Shown: piece by piece, positions 11,071 through 23,200 of the stretch
Layout: the number at the start of each line of letters is the position of its first letter
Numbering within the stretch: the first letter of the stretch is position 1
Origin: Isohypsibius dastychi
Lineage: Eukaryota; Tardigrada; Eutardigrada; Parachela; Isohypsibiidae
Direction: 5' to 3'
NCBI GenBank assembly: GCA_034696485.1
Contig: JAQIWT010000162.1
Coordinates: forward strand, 1 to 30,495
Length of the DNA: 30,495 nt
Translations under genes and position numbers: made by a program
The notes under the pieces: model-generated
Told to the model about the DNA's origin: nothing
Seen by the model: the letters and a program-made list of their open reading frames with translations, nothing else
Database searches by the model: none

Positions 11071-12229
11071 TTTTTGTGAAGCTTGAAAGCTTTGTTACGG
11101 TTGCTGAGTTTGTTGCAAACCTGTTACGTCTATATACCAAAAAGTATCGCAATGGTCTAGTGATTTATTCGGCTGTGGATTCCTGTTACGTCAAATTTTC
11201 ATCCTAACTGACAGGTAATTAGCGAACATCAATGAAGTCATGCTGATGTACGTTCAAACTCGGCCAATGCATGGATTTGTGCGTTTGGTCTGAGCCTTTC
11301 GTTCAGCTGCTCACATGTCAATGGTGCAGTGAACAGTCGGAAATACGGTAGTCGAGTTTATCAGGCATGGCGAAGATTTCTCATATAAAATAGGTTGCCA
11401 TTTGCGACGTGTTTTAAGACCTCGATCTCATTCGATTTCGTGGGTAAGGGTCGAGGATTTCCATCAAGTACCCATAAACACTCTACGTCTAATCAAGGAA
11501 GGTCGGCAACTCTTCTGGCACTGTTTGAGCGCGACCCAACCGATCTGAGTGCAGCGGTCAAGATACAAATTGATGCGGAAACCAAGCGCGCTGATCTCAA
11601 TCCGAACGCAACCGTGAAATCCAGTGATGACCTTTATATAAGTCAAGTTTCCGCAGAAGCATCAATCAAAAAGATTTAGATAATATAGCAGCACCCCTCG
11701 ATTATTAAGCGGCATACTTGAGCTCAGAAAATACACTAGAGGGCGTTCTTTAGATAATAAAGCCAGAATCATCGACATCTTGCTGACTTCGACGCTGAGT
11801 TATTCCGCAAATTGCTTGTCTTAGAGCCGCTGAAACTTCATTGTTGTTGTTTCGCAAAGGTCAGTACTGTTCTCGACAACCGTTGTAGAGAATATCCTAT
11901 GCGGACGACTAAACGTCAGCCAGGCAAGATAAAATACCAACGCGCATATCTCAGCGGAATCTGGTTTGCTATCGCAGGTGACTGCTGACAATATTTTAGG
12001 AAGATATTTGAACGAACGCTCGAAAAGCACATGCTCATCAATTCATCATTTAACTTTCACTCAAATACGACATGATTTTTGCAACTGATCGATGGAATAA
12101 GAAGAATTGACTCCAGAAGGTCATCGTGGAGTTACTAGATCCGTTTTTAAAAACAGTTTCAGGTTCTATCGAAGTTAACGCAAATTTTTCAAAATACATC
12201 AGTTATTTGCAACGCAACACAAAAAACGT
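11071..12229. other. Region between repeat array and helicase gene
   Basis: No exon with recognisable similarity was found. The plus-strand open frame 11395-11679 and the minus-strand frames 11464-11646 and 11821-12030 have no domain and no supporting splice structure. The missing first exon of the receptor kinase may lie here, but I could not identify one with a signal peptide and a phase-0 donor. The 3' untranslated region of the helicase gene should lie just left of 12230. Confidence 0.4.
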
Positions 12230-15200
12230 CTAGAAGATTTCTTCGTCGTCTATGAATGGAATGAGGATCTCTTCATTCACGGTTCCGTTCTGCACCGAAG
12301 CTGCATCGTCCATTGTTTCGCCAACCTGTGTGTCCATATCTTCATTGTTGTGGCAGAACATGCCGGACAGCTCATCAAAATCTTGCTGGAGGGAATCCTC
12401 ATCATTTTCAACCAAAAACGAATTATTTTCATGCCGAGAATCCTGTTCATTGATTTCTGGCGAAAACAAGCGTGGCTTCTTCTTCAGTTCTCGGTTGTAA
12501 GGATTCTGTTTTGCTATTTCGCAAATCAGTGTCGACAGTCGTTTCTGCACTGTTCGACTTAGTCGGTGCTGGCGTAGATATCCGCCGCGGTATTCATGTA
12601 ATGTTATTCCGAGTTGCTTCAGTGTTTCAGGGATAACTGCTTTCGGCGGACATTTGAAGAATACCAGATGTTTACGCCCATGGCCACTTCCCAGGTCAAC
12701 CGTGATATCCACAATTTTACCCAATCCCAGTTCTTGGAGTTTTTTACTCACTGCGCTAAATTCTTTCGGTTCCGCAAAACCAGGTAAATTTCGTCGGTTG
12801 AATGCTTCCGAAACAAGACGAGGCGTCAGAAATAAACCATTTAATAAAATGAATCGTGATTCATCTGTTATTGCATCTGTCTCATCAAAGACCGCCGCAA
12901 TACCTTCACTTGATCGAACGTATTCAATGGCCGATTGGATAGTAGTATGATCAATTTTAGACGGTATATTAATATCTCCGGTATCTTTGAAACTCAACAG
13001 AGCGTGCACCAGACAATGCATAACCTGGGCGACGTGGATCATAAGGTCTTCTAATTTACCATATCCTCTTTCACGGCCTTCATCGTTTTCTTCCCCGTCA
13101 TCCTCCTCGTCTAGCTCCGTTTTGGCCATGATTTCTTCGTTGAATTGAAAAATCAGCTCCAAAGCGCGTTCGTCCGGAGTTAGAATGACTAGTTCCGGTT
13201 CTTGAACGAAATAATTATAAAGACGTAGAAGCGTGGAGTCAATATCGAATTCTGATTTGGGACCCGTGCGTTTGAACTCTAGCCATTCACGCGTACTCAT
13301 GGTCTGTTTGGTCATTGCCGCAAATAAGACTCTGTTTTTGAAACCATCTCCATTATTCCATAATTTCATCAACATTGCAGCTGATTTAGGATGCAATCCT
13401 CCATGAATACTCACACACGTGTCAGGTAGATGAAGAGATCTGGCAGTTTTGTACGTTATACGGATTTCACCTCCTGACCAACCATCGTTCAAAAAGCCTA
13501 TGATTTGTGCTCCATCCGGCTTTGTCGTGAACTGGTGAAGCCAGGAATAAATTTCATCGGTATAGATCATTCCATAACCGTTCGTTTTATGGAAGAATTC
13601 TCGAACCGCTGGCGAATATAAATTTACCATTAGTGTGATTTAATTTGTACCAATATTAATTTGAATGAAGTTGCAGCAACACAGATCCAGTTCTGTTTCA
13701 ATTTTGTACATGTTAAAACGTGATACTGGACAGGAGCTCTCCAGTTTCACTGAGTTCTTTTCAATTTGTCTGTCTACATTCTGTTCTCCTTTTTTACTGA
13801 AGAAACGGAAACTGATCTTTCTGCTCTTGTTACTTTTGGGTGTCGTACTTCGCCTCTCCTACTCCCAATCTTGTGGCTCTTAGTGTATTTGATAGAAAAT
13901 TCATTCTTCTACCTGAATGAATGTCCAGCAGAATGATTCACCTTAGGTTGCGCCATGAGTATCAAAAGAACAAGAAGCGGTCAAAAACTTGACCAAAAAG
14001 TTTGGAATCTGCCATTCTGGTGAACAGCTTATCTTCCCTTCCATTTCCACAGCATTTTAGGGCCAACTGTTGAGGCGCTACATAAAAGTCTCGAAACTAG
14101 ATGAAGCGCCGAGGAGATACAGCATCCTCGTGAACCCAAAAATCGGCAAAAATCGGTTGTTTTCGCGGCCATGTGTTTTTCATTTTTGGTTATGCGCTGC
14201 TGGTTGCCTTCTTAAGGATCCAGTCGTCTTTTGAAACCAACCATATTGCAGCCAAAATCAGGACGAACAAACTAATAAGTCTATTTCTATGCTTCTGCAC
14301 GTTAGAACAAGAATTTCTGGAAAACAGCCGGTTTTTACATGACTTGCCCAATGTCGACGCAAGTTTTTACTTGAATCGAATTGTAGCTTTCAAAAGTAGT
14401 CTTTAAGGTACATAAGAAAGTCCGCTCTGAAACGGACTTGACGGATTCAATCGAGATGAAAAATTAATGAACGGGTACGATTTGCCTGAAGAAGTTAAAA
14501 ATTTGGAATTTCTGTTCTAGCCAATTTCTTAGAGCTGAAGTGAACGGAATGAGAATTTTTAACCCAAAACAATGGACGGAACTGATAGTTAAGCTGAATG
14601 GGGCAGCTCTCTACCTACATTCAAATAAAAACTGCCCATTCCCACTTGGTGCGCGCAACGTTATTTTTGGATGCCCTCTTACTATATTTGATGTGCGTTC
14701 AAAAACAAAACCGAAACTCAAGTGTACTCAGTTTCGTGAGGCTTTGCAGATTTCTTTGATGGTTGCTGAATTCAAGATTAGGTTAAGGTTGTTAACTTAC
14801 TCGCCGAACTTCCAGGATTTTCAAGTAAACTAACGTTGAAGATCTTCTCAATTTTTCGGAGAATCCCACGACAGTAACGTTTTACAGCGGGCGATTTACC
14901 CCATCCATCGCGGCCAATCATCACAAGAAATAATGATGGGACGATAACATAATCAATGTCGGTCGATATCGTAAAACCCACTTTACCGGCAATAATTGCG
15001 GCTGTTGTTGCAAGCAAAGACGCACAGACAGCAGTAGGCTGAGTTCTGATGTTTTTTGCACATATTTCCATAGATTTTGCGACACGAGGAGGAAAAAACA
15101 GTTCCATCTCCTGAGGAAACAATTTTGTTGCTTTTTGAACAAGTCGTTTGGCTTTCTTCTCCCCAATTGCCTCGGAAGGATCAATTTTTGGCCAACCCAT
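12230..15200 (-). CDS. DUF3987-type RecA-like helicase/ATPase
   Basis: Exons 15200-14801 and 13608-12230 join in phase and give 592 residues. The 1192-bp intron has donor GTAAGT and acceptor TTCGCCAG. The N-terminal region matches DUF3987, a RecA-fold ATPase domain usually found beside or fused to primases on bacterial phages and plasmids. Walker A is GRDGWGKS (96-103). Walker B is GMIYTDE (146-152, D151/E152). Next comes the family-typical Gly-rich segment (CVSIHGGLHP) and a late Arg in NRVLFA. The second half has an acidic run (ELDEEDDGEENDEG), a possible winged-helix segment and an acidic tail. Start ATG 15200 follows an in-frame stop, so it may be the true start. An AG at 15204-15203 also allows splicing from the gene upstream, but I found no clean in-phase donor. 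It probably unwinds DNA for the neighbouring primase. Confidence 0.82.
13609..14800 (-). other. 1192-bp intron of helicase gene
   Basis: It separates Walker A from Walker B and has strong splice borders. No domain, terminal inverted repeat or target duplication was recognised inside, so I cannot say whether its length reflects an insertion. Confidence 0.65.
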
Positions 15201-15392
15201 GTCTGGATTTTGTTACACAAGCACGAAATAGTCTGGTTTTATCGTATGGGCTGAGAGTGAATGATCGAATTCGTCACCAACACAACACAGTGAATCCATT
15301 TCGCGAGGTAGTTACAGGAATACTAAGCGAGAATACAAACACCTCTAACTTACTGACACATCAATGCAAAAAGTTAGAATTTTCCCAATTGA

Positions 15393-18300
15393 TTACAATT
15401 TTTCAATGGGAAAAACGAAGTTCGAAGGCTCGATCGTGGTGGCCTTTGTGAATCCGAGCTCGAAATCACACGTGTATTCTTCAGAAGATCTTTCGTCTTT
15501 ATTCTTGATTCGTGGGTTCTTGATCAGCACGCTCGTTCCGCCAACCATTTTACCTTGAAGCATGTCCACATCACTGAATGCCACTAAGCGAACTGTGTCA
15601 GTTAAATCGTGAGCTTTCACGTTCAGCATCTTTCCTGAAGTCTTTCCATTGTTCCAATTTCCCAAAACACAAGTGTCAATGAACAGGTGAATCATGATGC
15701 TACAAAAGTTAACAACGTCGTTAATTTGTTGAAATATGTACCAGCATAACACGGAATCCCGGTGTCGATATTCCAATAATAATCTCGCCCCCCCCCCCCC
15801 CTAAAATCCAGCTTGAGGGTTCAGCTTCGTTCAGAGTTAAGGCTTCAGCATAAGGGTTCAGCTTCGTGAGCCCTCAAGCTAAATCATATGGGGGGCTGGG
15901 AGCGCCGAGAGTATTATCGAAAAAGCGGTGCCGGGATTCCTTGTTACGCTGGTACTAGTAATCAATTGGGAGGACGCGATTTAGCGGGTTATAAAAGTGG
16001 AGGTTTGAGGTGTAGGTTAGATTAAGCTTCTTCCTGTTTGGCGCCAGTCTTAAATTCTTGAATCAACCTACACTTCCAACCTCCACCTTTAAGTCACGCT
16101 AAATGGCGTCCTCCCAAATGTTTTGGTTCTTTCAGTTTTATTTTTATTTATTTTCTTTTTTTACTTTTGTGGGTAATACGTTACTACAAAACAAAATTAC
16201 ATTCCGGCTTGGCCTCCCCCATCTCGATATGCTCCCATCACGAGGGTGGAGGAGGTGCTTTAGACATTAACAGCATAAAGGGAAAAATTTTCGGAAGGAC
16301 ATTTCGTTTGATCACCATAAAGAACATAAAACATATGTACAGGGTTGACTTTCGAAACGTTGAAATTAGACATTGAAATTGCTACCTGAACTGCGCTTTT
16401 TGACAGGGTGGATTTTACGTAAATAAATCTCGCTTTTGTTTCACATTTTATTTCTATTTCATAATTTATTTCATATTTTATTTCATATTTTATTTCATAT
16501 TTTATTTCATTTTATATTTTACTTCTTACTTTTGCATGCCCATCTCGATATTGAAGAGTGTTACAGTCTTCAACCCAATTTGTCCTTCAGCATTTATGAC
16601 CAAGCGTACTGGTTCTCCATACGCTTTCTGAATTTGTTCGCCCATACCATCGCACTTTTCCAGAATATTCAGATCTTTGATTATCATGATGGTCCTAAAA
16701 TATGTGATATCAGCCAGAGATCGAACGCTGATCTTAGCAAGATTTACCCCTTTTCAGTTTGGTCCAATCCAAAATTAGTGATTTCCACCAATCCAGCGCA
16801 GAACAACTTCAATTTATTTACAAGTTGAGGCAGTACTTCGCAGTCTAAATTAAAAAGTAGTTGAAGATTTTTCTGCGAACATTTTCTTGGTCGAAAATTA
16901 CCAATCGTAACGTGCTTGAAGTCCCGCAGCATCAAGATCGTCTTTTCATCTCTTTTCTTTTTTGCCATAACAAAGACCATGAACGCGTCATTGTACCCTT
17001 CGAAGGCGTGCTGAAATTTATATATATTTTAGTAATGATTCCAGACTGATTACCGCGGACATAAGCAGCCCCTAGTGATTTATGATGGCTTAAGTTCAAA
17101 AAAAACAACTTCGATTTATGCAATTTTGCCGGTGAAAAATCTCCGATTTGCTCAATTTGTTGGTTTTTGATTTAAATTTTAAATTTGCAGTAATTTGGAC
17201 AATCGGAAAATCATATCTTAGTCTCACCTTCAACACCATTTTCCCGTTCATTTTGCCGATTAACGTATTGGCGGCCGGTGCGTCTTTCGCCAAGGTAATC
17301 GTTGGTTTCGCTCCAGCCTTTGATTGGAATCGACTCATTTTTGTAGTTTCCTGAACTGGATCTGATGAATTTCCCACCTTGAGGATCGGCTTTGTTTGAG
17401 TTTTCCCTGGAACGCTTTTTTTGACGACTTTCGTACGTCCATAAGAACATGAGGGTTCGTTTGGGTCGGTTTCATCATCGTCTGCGCTGTCATCTAGAGC
17501 ATCATGACCCCGTTTGCTGACGATGTTCACTGGAATCACTTCTGATGCATCAGAATCGCTGTCATCTTTAATAGTGACTGGCATAGAACGTCCGTTATCC
17601 ATTTCATACGTGGTCGGTTCGACGTTAGAGTCTTCTTCTTTCTCCTCAGCAGTGGTTTTCACAGTCGGCTTCTTTGCAACGTTTTTTCTTGGTCTTGTCA
17701 TTTCAGAAGTTGGAGAGGTGGTTAAACTGCTTGGTGCTGTAAATGTCAAAACAAATGAGCTTTTACTTCTCTGCTCGTTTTTTCACGCGATTGAGCTTAC
17801 TATTTCGAACCAACTTGTATACGCGACTTAGCAACTGCGCATCCAGTTTTACTGCTTTTTGGTTCGATTTACAGAGCACGTTGAAGCATTTTTGGACTGG
17901 TTTTTGGCCGATTCTCCAAACGTAATAGGTCTGGTTGGAATGGTGAGCCCTTCCAGCAATTATACAGTCTCGAAACGGTTTAAGTTTGAAGACAATAGTT
18001 TCGGGATTCTGATAGTACTTTTTTACAAAGATATCGTCGCAGTTGTGCTTCGGTGTTAACGGTTTGACTAGTTTTCGTTGAGCTGATATTTTTTCATGAA
18101 TCGGCGTTCTTGAAACAAGACTTTGTTTGAACAAAACATTGAAGTCTGAATTTTTGAATTCAGTCGACGTTGCTTCATTTAAGACAAGTTTGTTTTGCTG
18201 TCCAAATTTTGAACAACCCAATAATCTGAATTGTTGGTTGATGCAGTATGGGTTGGTGTCAATCATGCTTCTGAGTCCATATTCAGAGTTAACTTTGAGG

Positions 18301-18743
18301 ATTTGGTTTCCCGCTAATCGACAAGCAAAGACTTTGACTTCTTCAATCGATTTGCAAATTAATTCGGGCACCAAAACGTGATAGCTGCATTTTTTCTCAG
18401 TACAGGAAGATAAAACAATCAGCTTGGTTTTACCACTGAGCCTGCGTATAGCGTACACCAGATTTTCCAGGTTTTGTTCATCGTTTTTGGGATCGTTGTA
18501 CAAGTATAGATATTCGACATCGAAATACAGTTGGCAACTGAATCCTGCCATTACCACCTCATAAAAATGCGGGGAATGTCGAAATGATGTTGCAATATAG
18601 TGAATAATATCTTCAACTGAAGCAACAACGAATTTCCTTCTGCGGTGAACGTCATATTCGTAGGCGAATAAACGATGATCCGTTAACGATTCAGATATGT
18701 ATTCAATAGCATCGATTTGTTTTTGAAACCATTTTGGCGGCAT
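15393..18743 (-). CDS. PrimPol primase-polymerase fused to RPA1-like OB folds
   Basis: Exons are 18743-17801, 17736-17228, 17010-16902, 16844-16748, 16694-16530 and 15699-15393. Every join is in phase; the total is 709 residues. Start ATG 18743 is followed by a PrimPol (archaeo-eukaryotic primase) core: metal site FDVE (D75/E77), SYH (S120/H122), motif III D162...FRLLGCSK, and a UL52-type zinc finger C260-x6-H267...C286-x4-C291, the same spacing as human PrimPol. Residues 315-470 are a disordered acidic linker (DDSDSDASE, DDSADDDETD). Residues about 470-600 resemble the RPA1 N-terminal OB fold (LVNKLKLFCAGLVEIT, IKDLNILEKCDGMGE). Residues about 605-700 resemble DBD-A (NWNNGKTSGKMLNV, VRLVAFSD, ELGFTKATTIEP). 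Animal PrimPol binds RPA70N through acidic motifs; here both partners are in one chain. It should prime DNA on RPA-coated single strands. The exon 2-3 join is the least certain. Confidence 0.85.
15736..15958. mobile_element. Foldback/MITE-like inverted repeat
   Basis: The left end, GTACCAGCATAACACGGAAT followed by CCCGG, is mirrored by the right end, which reads CCGGGATTCC then TTGTTACGCTGGTAC. Inside, AGCTTGAGGG and CCCTCAAGCT form a second pair of arms, and GGGTTCAGCTTCGT is directly repeated. No target duplication is clear, so the superfamily is undetermined. Confidence 0.7.
15962..16121. mobile_element. Second foldback element, arms about 65 bp
   Basis: The left arm begins TTGGGAGGACGCGATTTAGCG and continues through GTGGAGGTTTGAGGTGTAGG. 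The right arm is its inverted, diverged copy, ending CGCTAAATGGCGTCCTCCCAA. A short loop separates the arms near 16040. I see no target-site duplication. It adjoins the foldback at 15736-15958. Confidence 0.75.
16437..16525. repeat. AT-rich 12-bp minisatellite
   Basis: Consecutive copies of TTTCATATTTTA, with diverged copies at both edges, lie just inside the donor of the 830-bp intron. Confidence 0.85.
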
Positions 18744-20209
18744 TGCTCAGCCTTTCTGGTCAAGTCTTTGTAAGCCTGCACACTTGGTAACTAGAGCAAG
18801 AGAATGAACATCAGAACGAGCGGCATTTTTTAGGAAAAAAACGTGCATTGCCGCACATTAGCTGTTCTCGTTTATCGACATTTGGCAGTTATTTTCTGAT
18901 CACCTTAACACTGTGTCAGAATCGAATGATTTCCATAGTAGATTATACAACAGCTACAGCACAATTCTGACGATTAGGAGAATGACCATGGTGAATTATT
19001 CGTGCACTGATTTGGTTGTTGGTTGATATGATCTTACCGGGTCGTCCACTATTTTTAGAGCAAACTTTGGGGTAGCGCACCTCACTCTCTTTTGCTCGAA
19101 GACGTGTGGCTTTTAATGCAGTCGATACAAAACACCGAGAACACCGAGACCCTTTTAAAAACCTGACTAATTTGGTTGGGAAACCAAATCACAAATCCCT
19201 GACCTCTGGGAAATTTGAATTTCACACTTGTAACACTTGGGAAACACGAAAGTTTCCCGGAAACTGCCGTTTTCGGTTTGAGACTGGTTACTCTCATGCC
19301 AAAACAATTTTTCACTTGAAACGAATTGCAAGGGTAAAACACTTCTAAATGTATGCGTTGATATCAGAAACATCGAGAGCAGAGCAGATCTTTCACTCAA
19401 TAGCTGGAAATTTACCATGACAAAAAGTATGTTAAAAAGACATAGCTCTTTTTGACCGAATCTTAGATCTACTGACTCTCGAACACAATGCGCACTATAT
19501 GAACAGCTTGCCGAGTGTTGAGTAGAAAAATGAAGTCTCTATTGATTGCATTAAAATTAACTAATACCGGCGCAGAATGAGGGTTGCACGACCCTAAAAT
19601 TATTCTGGTCGTCATGGGGTTTCGCAAATTAGCCGAATTTACAGAAATTCATAATTTAAATTCAGACAAATCACTGAGATTTGTCTAGATTGAGGCCATT
19701 CCTACATCACTGAGGGGGGTTAAATTACCGAGGTAAACTTTGCTCCCTGGACCGCAACCTAGCAGAAAAGTTGAATCTTCAGAGGAAACGCTGCTGCAGC
19801 TTCAACAACTGCCTGTTTATGAGAAAGGAAATCCTCGTCTAATTGAATTTGAATTGAATGTAATCAAATTTCAAAAGCATTCTGTTTTGACAATAAATTG
19901 ACCAAAGGAAGATTAATTCGGCGAGTGACGCTCGGTCTAGTGACAGAGTCTGAATTAAAACCGGCGTCTACTGATTCCGCATTACTGACTGATTTATTTG
20001 ACCCTCGGCTGATTTAGTGAGAGATCGGAGTAGCTGAAACATTTGATTCAGATTCTGAATATACCAGTGCAGGTAATGTGAAGTTACACAGAGAATCACA
20101 CAGGAGAAATAAACACCTTAATCTCTCATGTTAACGTCGCGCTGCAACGGAATAAATGTATTCCAAAATCTAAAACTATTTAGTGGAAACCAGACATTAT
20201 ATTAGATAA
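18744..20209. other. Gap between PrimPol-RPA start and MULE 3' end
   Basis: No gene is supported on either strand. It must hold the promoter of the PrimPol-RPA gene and the 3' untranslated region of the MULE gene. A hairpin (AGACAAATC/GATTTGTCT) lies at 19664-19686, and 19920-20040 has loosely repeated CTGATT/CTGACT strings. No terminal inverted repeats were seen. Confidence 0.5.
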
Positions 20210-23200
20210 TTATTTCCTATTGAATTTTGTGTGGCGTCTTCCGCTACTCGGCCTTCCTTTAGGTCTACACGAAGAATGGCATCCGAGCTTGAATGGCAAC
20301 ATAGCGGGCAGTGAATTTGGAGATTCTTCCAGTGCGTCTTCTTCCATGAGCACGCTGTCAACTGGTGATAACTTAGGTACTTTTTGAAGTTTTGGGATGA
20401 TTCCACAGTCGAACTGTTCTTCCACGGAACGCAAAAAGTCGGCAGCATCTGCAAACTGCGTTGCTCCAAAACGGGCGGCCTTAGACGCTATTTGGGAACA
20501 AATCTCAGTAGCCTGAGCAAATCTCTGGCCTAGTTTGTTTGACGAATGTAGTTCACGTGGGACCAGTTCCACTGAAATAAACAGTACTGGTTACCTGTTT
20601 GCAACGAATTAAGGTCCCATAGATCGATCATACAGCAAAAACGCTAGACTGAAGTAAAAAAATACTTTGTCACAACAATCAAAAACAGTTGCGTACAACG
20701 CTCAATCCCTCCACCACGGTTACGAACTAGAAGCCCACCCAAAATACAAGCCATTCCAAACGAAACTTTCGGAAATCATCATCATCAGTTGGGTTCATCC
20801 ATCGAAAGGCGGTTGGATTCCCCGTTGAAAATCTTTCTGGTCAAGTGCAGTCCTGCTCCGTTATTTTAACGGATGTCCCGTTATTCTCGCTAATCTCGTT
20901 AATCCCGTTATTTTAACGTCAGTTTCCGTTTGTCTTGCTTTCCTGATCCCAGAAAGAATGTTTCTGATCGCAATTTGAAATAGAACCTTCCTTCACCTCA
21001 AGTTTTCTTGCGAGTCTGACGAGAATCAAGAATGTAAAATGTCATCACCGTTGATCGATCTCTCGAAGATTTCACGGGTTAGCGAAACGGTTAACGGGCT
21101 CGATTGGTTTAACGGAACGGGCAACGGAACAGGACTGGTTAAGCTTTAACGGAACGGGAGCGGTTGACCGAAAATGACAAACGGGGCAGGTCTGGTCAAG
21201 TGACATTTCTATGACAGTATTTGCAGAAGTTATTTTACAAAATATCCTGATCTATTGCTGGCATGCAGATTTCCTAACTCACTGAGCGCATCTGACAAAA
21301 TGCATCCTATCGTCGTAATGTGGGGTTCAACAATAAGAATTGATGGTTATGGAAGATTTATACTTCAGCGCAAGTTTCAACTGTATTTGTATCTCTTAGC
21401 TCTGAAGAATTAGATTCGAAAATCAAAGATTAAAGTGAGAAATATGACCGATATTTATTTTTTCCTACCCCACTTCCAACGACCCTTGCACTATCTTAAA
21501 CACTGTCGCCATTCCAAGTAACACAATTAATGTTGCGGTCGACGCCTCCAAAAGCATGAATGGATATCCATTACCTTCATCGTAATCCGGTTCCTTCGAA
21601 CCAGAAATAGCTGCTTTCATGACAGCGTGTGATGCATCAAACTTTTCATCCCTATCTTCGCTGTGTCGATAAAACTTGCTGATGTTATCCTTTATGTTGA
21701 ATATTCCCTGATTCTGATGTTGTCTAACAGCCATGATATGCCGGCAACTAAGTCCAAAAACACAATTTATATAACAGGAACAGTCCATCGAGTCTTCAAA
21801 CGAAAATACAGTATACGTTTTAGCACTGTCGGAGGTGACGTCGCATTCTGATTCCCCAACAAACTCGACCTTATACTGTGTCTTATGGAAGATTTCAAAC
21901 TGCTTCAGAACAACACATGCAGCAAATTTGGTCAGAGAGCTTCCTACTTGATCTGCAATACCAGTATCCGCAATTCCGTGAATGATCAATCTTTTACTCT
22001 CGTTAACGTAATCAAGATACTGTCCCAGCGACTGTCTGTGTGATACAACCGTCAAAAGCGATCGAACGCATTCGGTAAGACGAAGTCTTTTAGCGATTTT
22101 GGTCCCACTTCCTCTCATTTCTAGTTTCACCATGAGAAAGAACCTTTCAATTCGATTGGTTGTTCGGTTGCCGAATGTTCGCATATGAGATCTGAAAGCA
22201 AACGCCCATCGTTTTTTTATCGGTTCCCAGTTTTTCTCGTAATAGCGCGCCAATCCTGGATCACATGCTTCCAGAAAAATGGCTTCATTCCTTTGGTGGT
22301 CTTGTGTGTCAAATGAATAAACGACTGATTTGAACAACTTCAACAATTCTTCCTTTGTCTCTTTCCTCAATGGTTCTTGTGCAATCTTGGATTTGTAAGC
22401 TTTCATCACATGAAATGTGCACAACAAAATCTCTGCATCCGGAAATTCTTCATCGAGAATTCGCAATTGTGTGAAGTCTTTATCCACAAATATATTACTC
22501 ACATCTCCCCAATCAGAATTATTGTCCTTAAAAAACTGGAAGAAGCATTGCAGAATTTTCGAAGTTTCGTGCTTGAAAAATCCGATACCGACTGGAACAC
22601 CGAATCCATTTTGATCCTGCGCCAATACACTAAAAAGCGAACAAAAAAATGATTGAAACAGAATCTGTATTTTGGTCATTTATATGAAGCCAGGAGAATT
22701 CTTAAAAAGTAATCCCATTGGTCGATTAGCTCGAATCCCACCTTTTTCCACCTTGACGATCCTACTCTCCCCCACCGCGTCCCCGCCTGGGTTGCTTCGC
22801 TACGAATACCTTGACAGGAAAAGCAAGCAGCTGCAGTAACATCAGATATCTTAAAGTCGAAATTAGATCCAGCTAGGACACTATATACCTCCCCCGCCCC
22901 TTCCCCTTTCGTTCATCTGTTTGAATTTTGTTACTTTTAAGCCGATCATTGTAGTACCGGTCACAGTCATGGATGTAATAATATTAACCAGATGTATAAT
23001 AACCATGCTGGAGGGGAGTCGCCTCCAGCGTCCCGCCTCCATGCTGGAGGAAAATGAGTTTTATACTGGAGATTTACCGATTATTGATTGCTGCCGAAAA
23101 TGCCACCACAGGATCTGATCCACTGTTTGCCTCAAATAATAGAAGAAAAAATCATTTATTTTCTAGAATTAGTTGAAAAGCCTGATTCTGCCTCAGCGAT

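Larger units (their letters stand above)
15700..16529 (-). other. 830-bp intron with foldback and minisatellite insertions
   Basis: It joins the RPA70N-like and DBD-A-like parts (donor GTAAGA, acceptor TTTTGTAG). The other introns of the same coding region are 53-217 bp. The excess length is explained by two foldback sequences, a C14 run and a 12-bp minisatellite, so this intron has probably grown by insertion. Confidence 0.75.

Noticed and set aside
11395-11679. Plus-strand open frame of 94 codons between repeat array and helicase gene
   Set aside because: No family resemblance and overlaps an equally open minus-strand frame; not supported as a gene.
15736-15958. hAT assignment for the foldback with CAGC...GCTG ends
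   Set aside because: The flanks (ATATGTAC and GTACTAGT) do not give an 8-bp duplication, so the superfamily is left open.
12230-18743. One single primase-SSB-helicase gene
   Set aside because: No clean in-phase splice joins 15397 to 15202, and each half has its own plausible stop or start. Reported as two genes, with the fusion kept as an open question.
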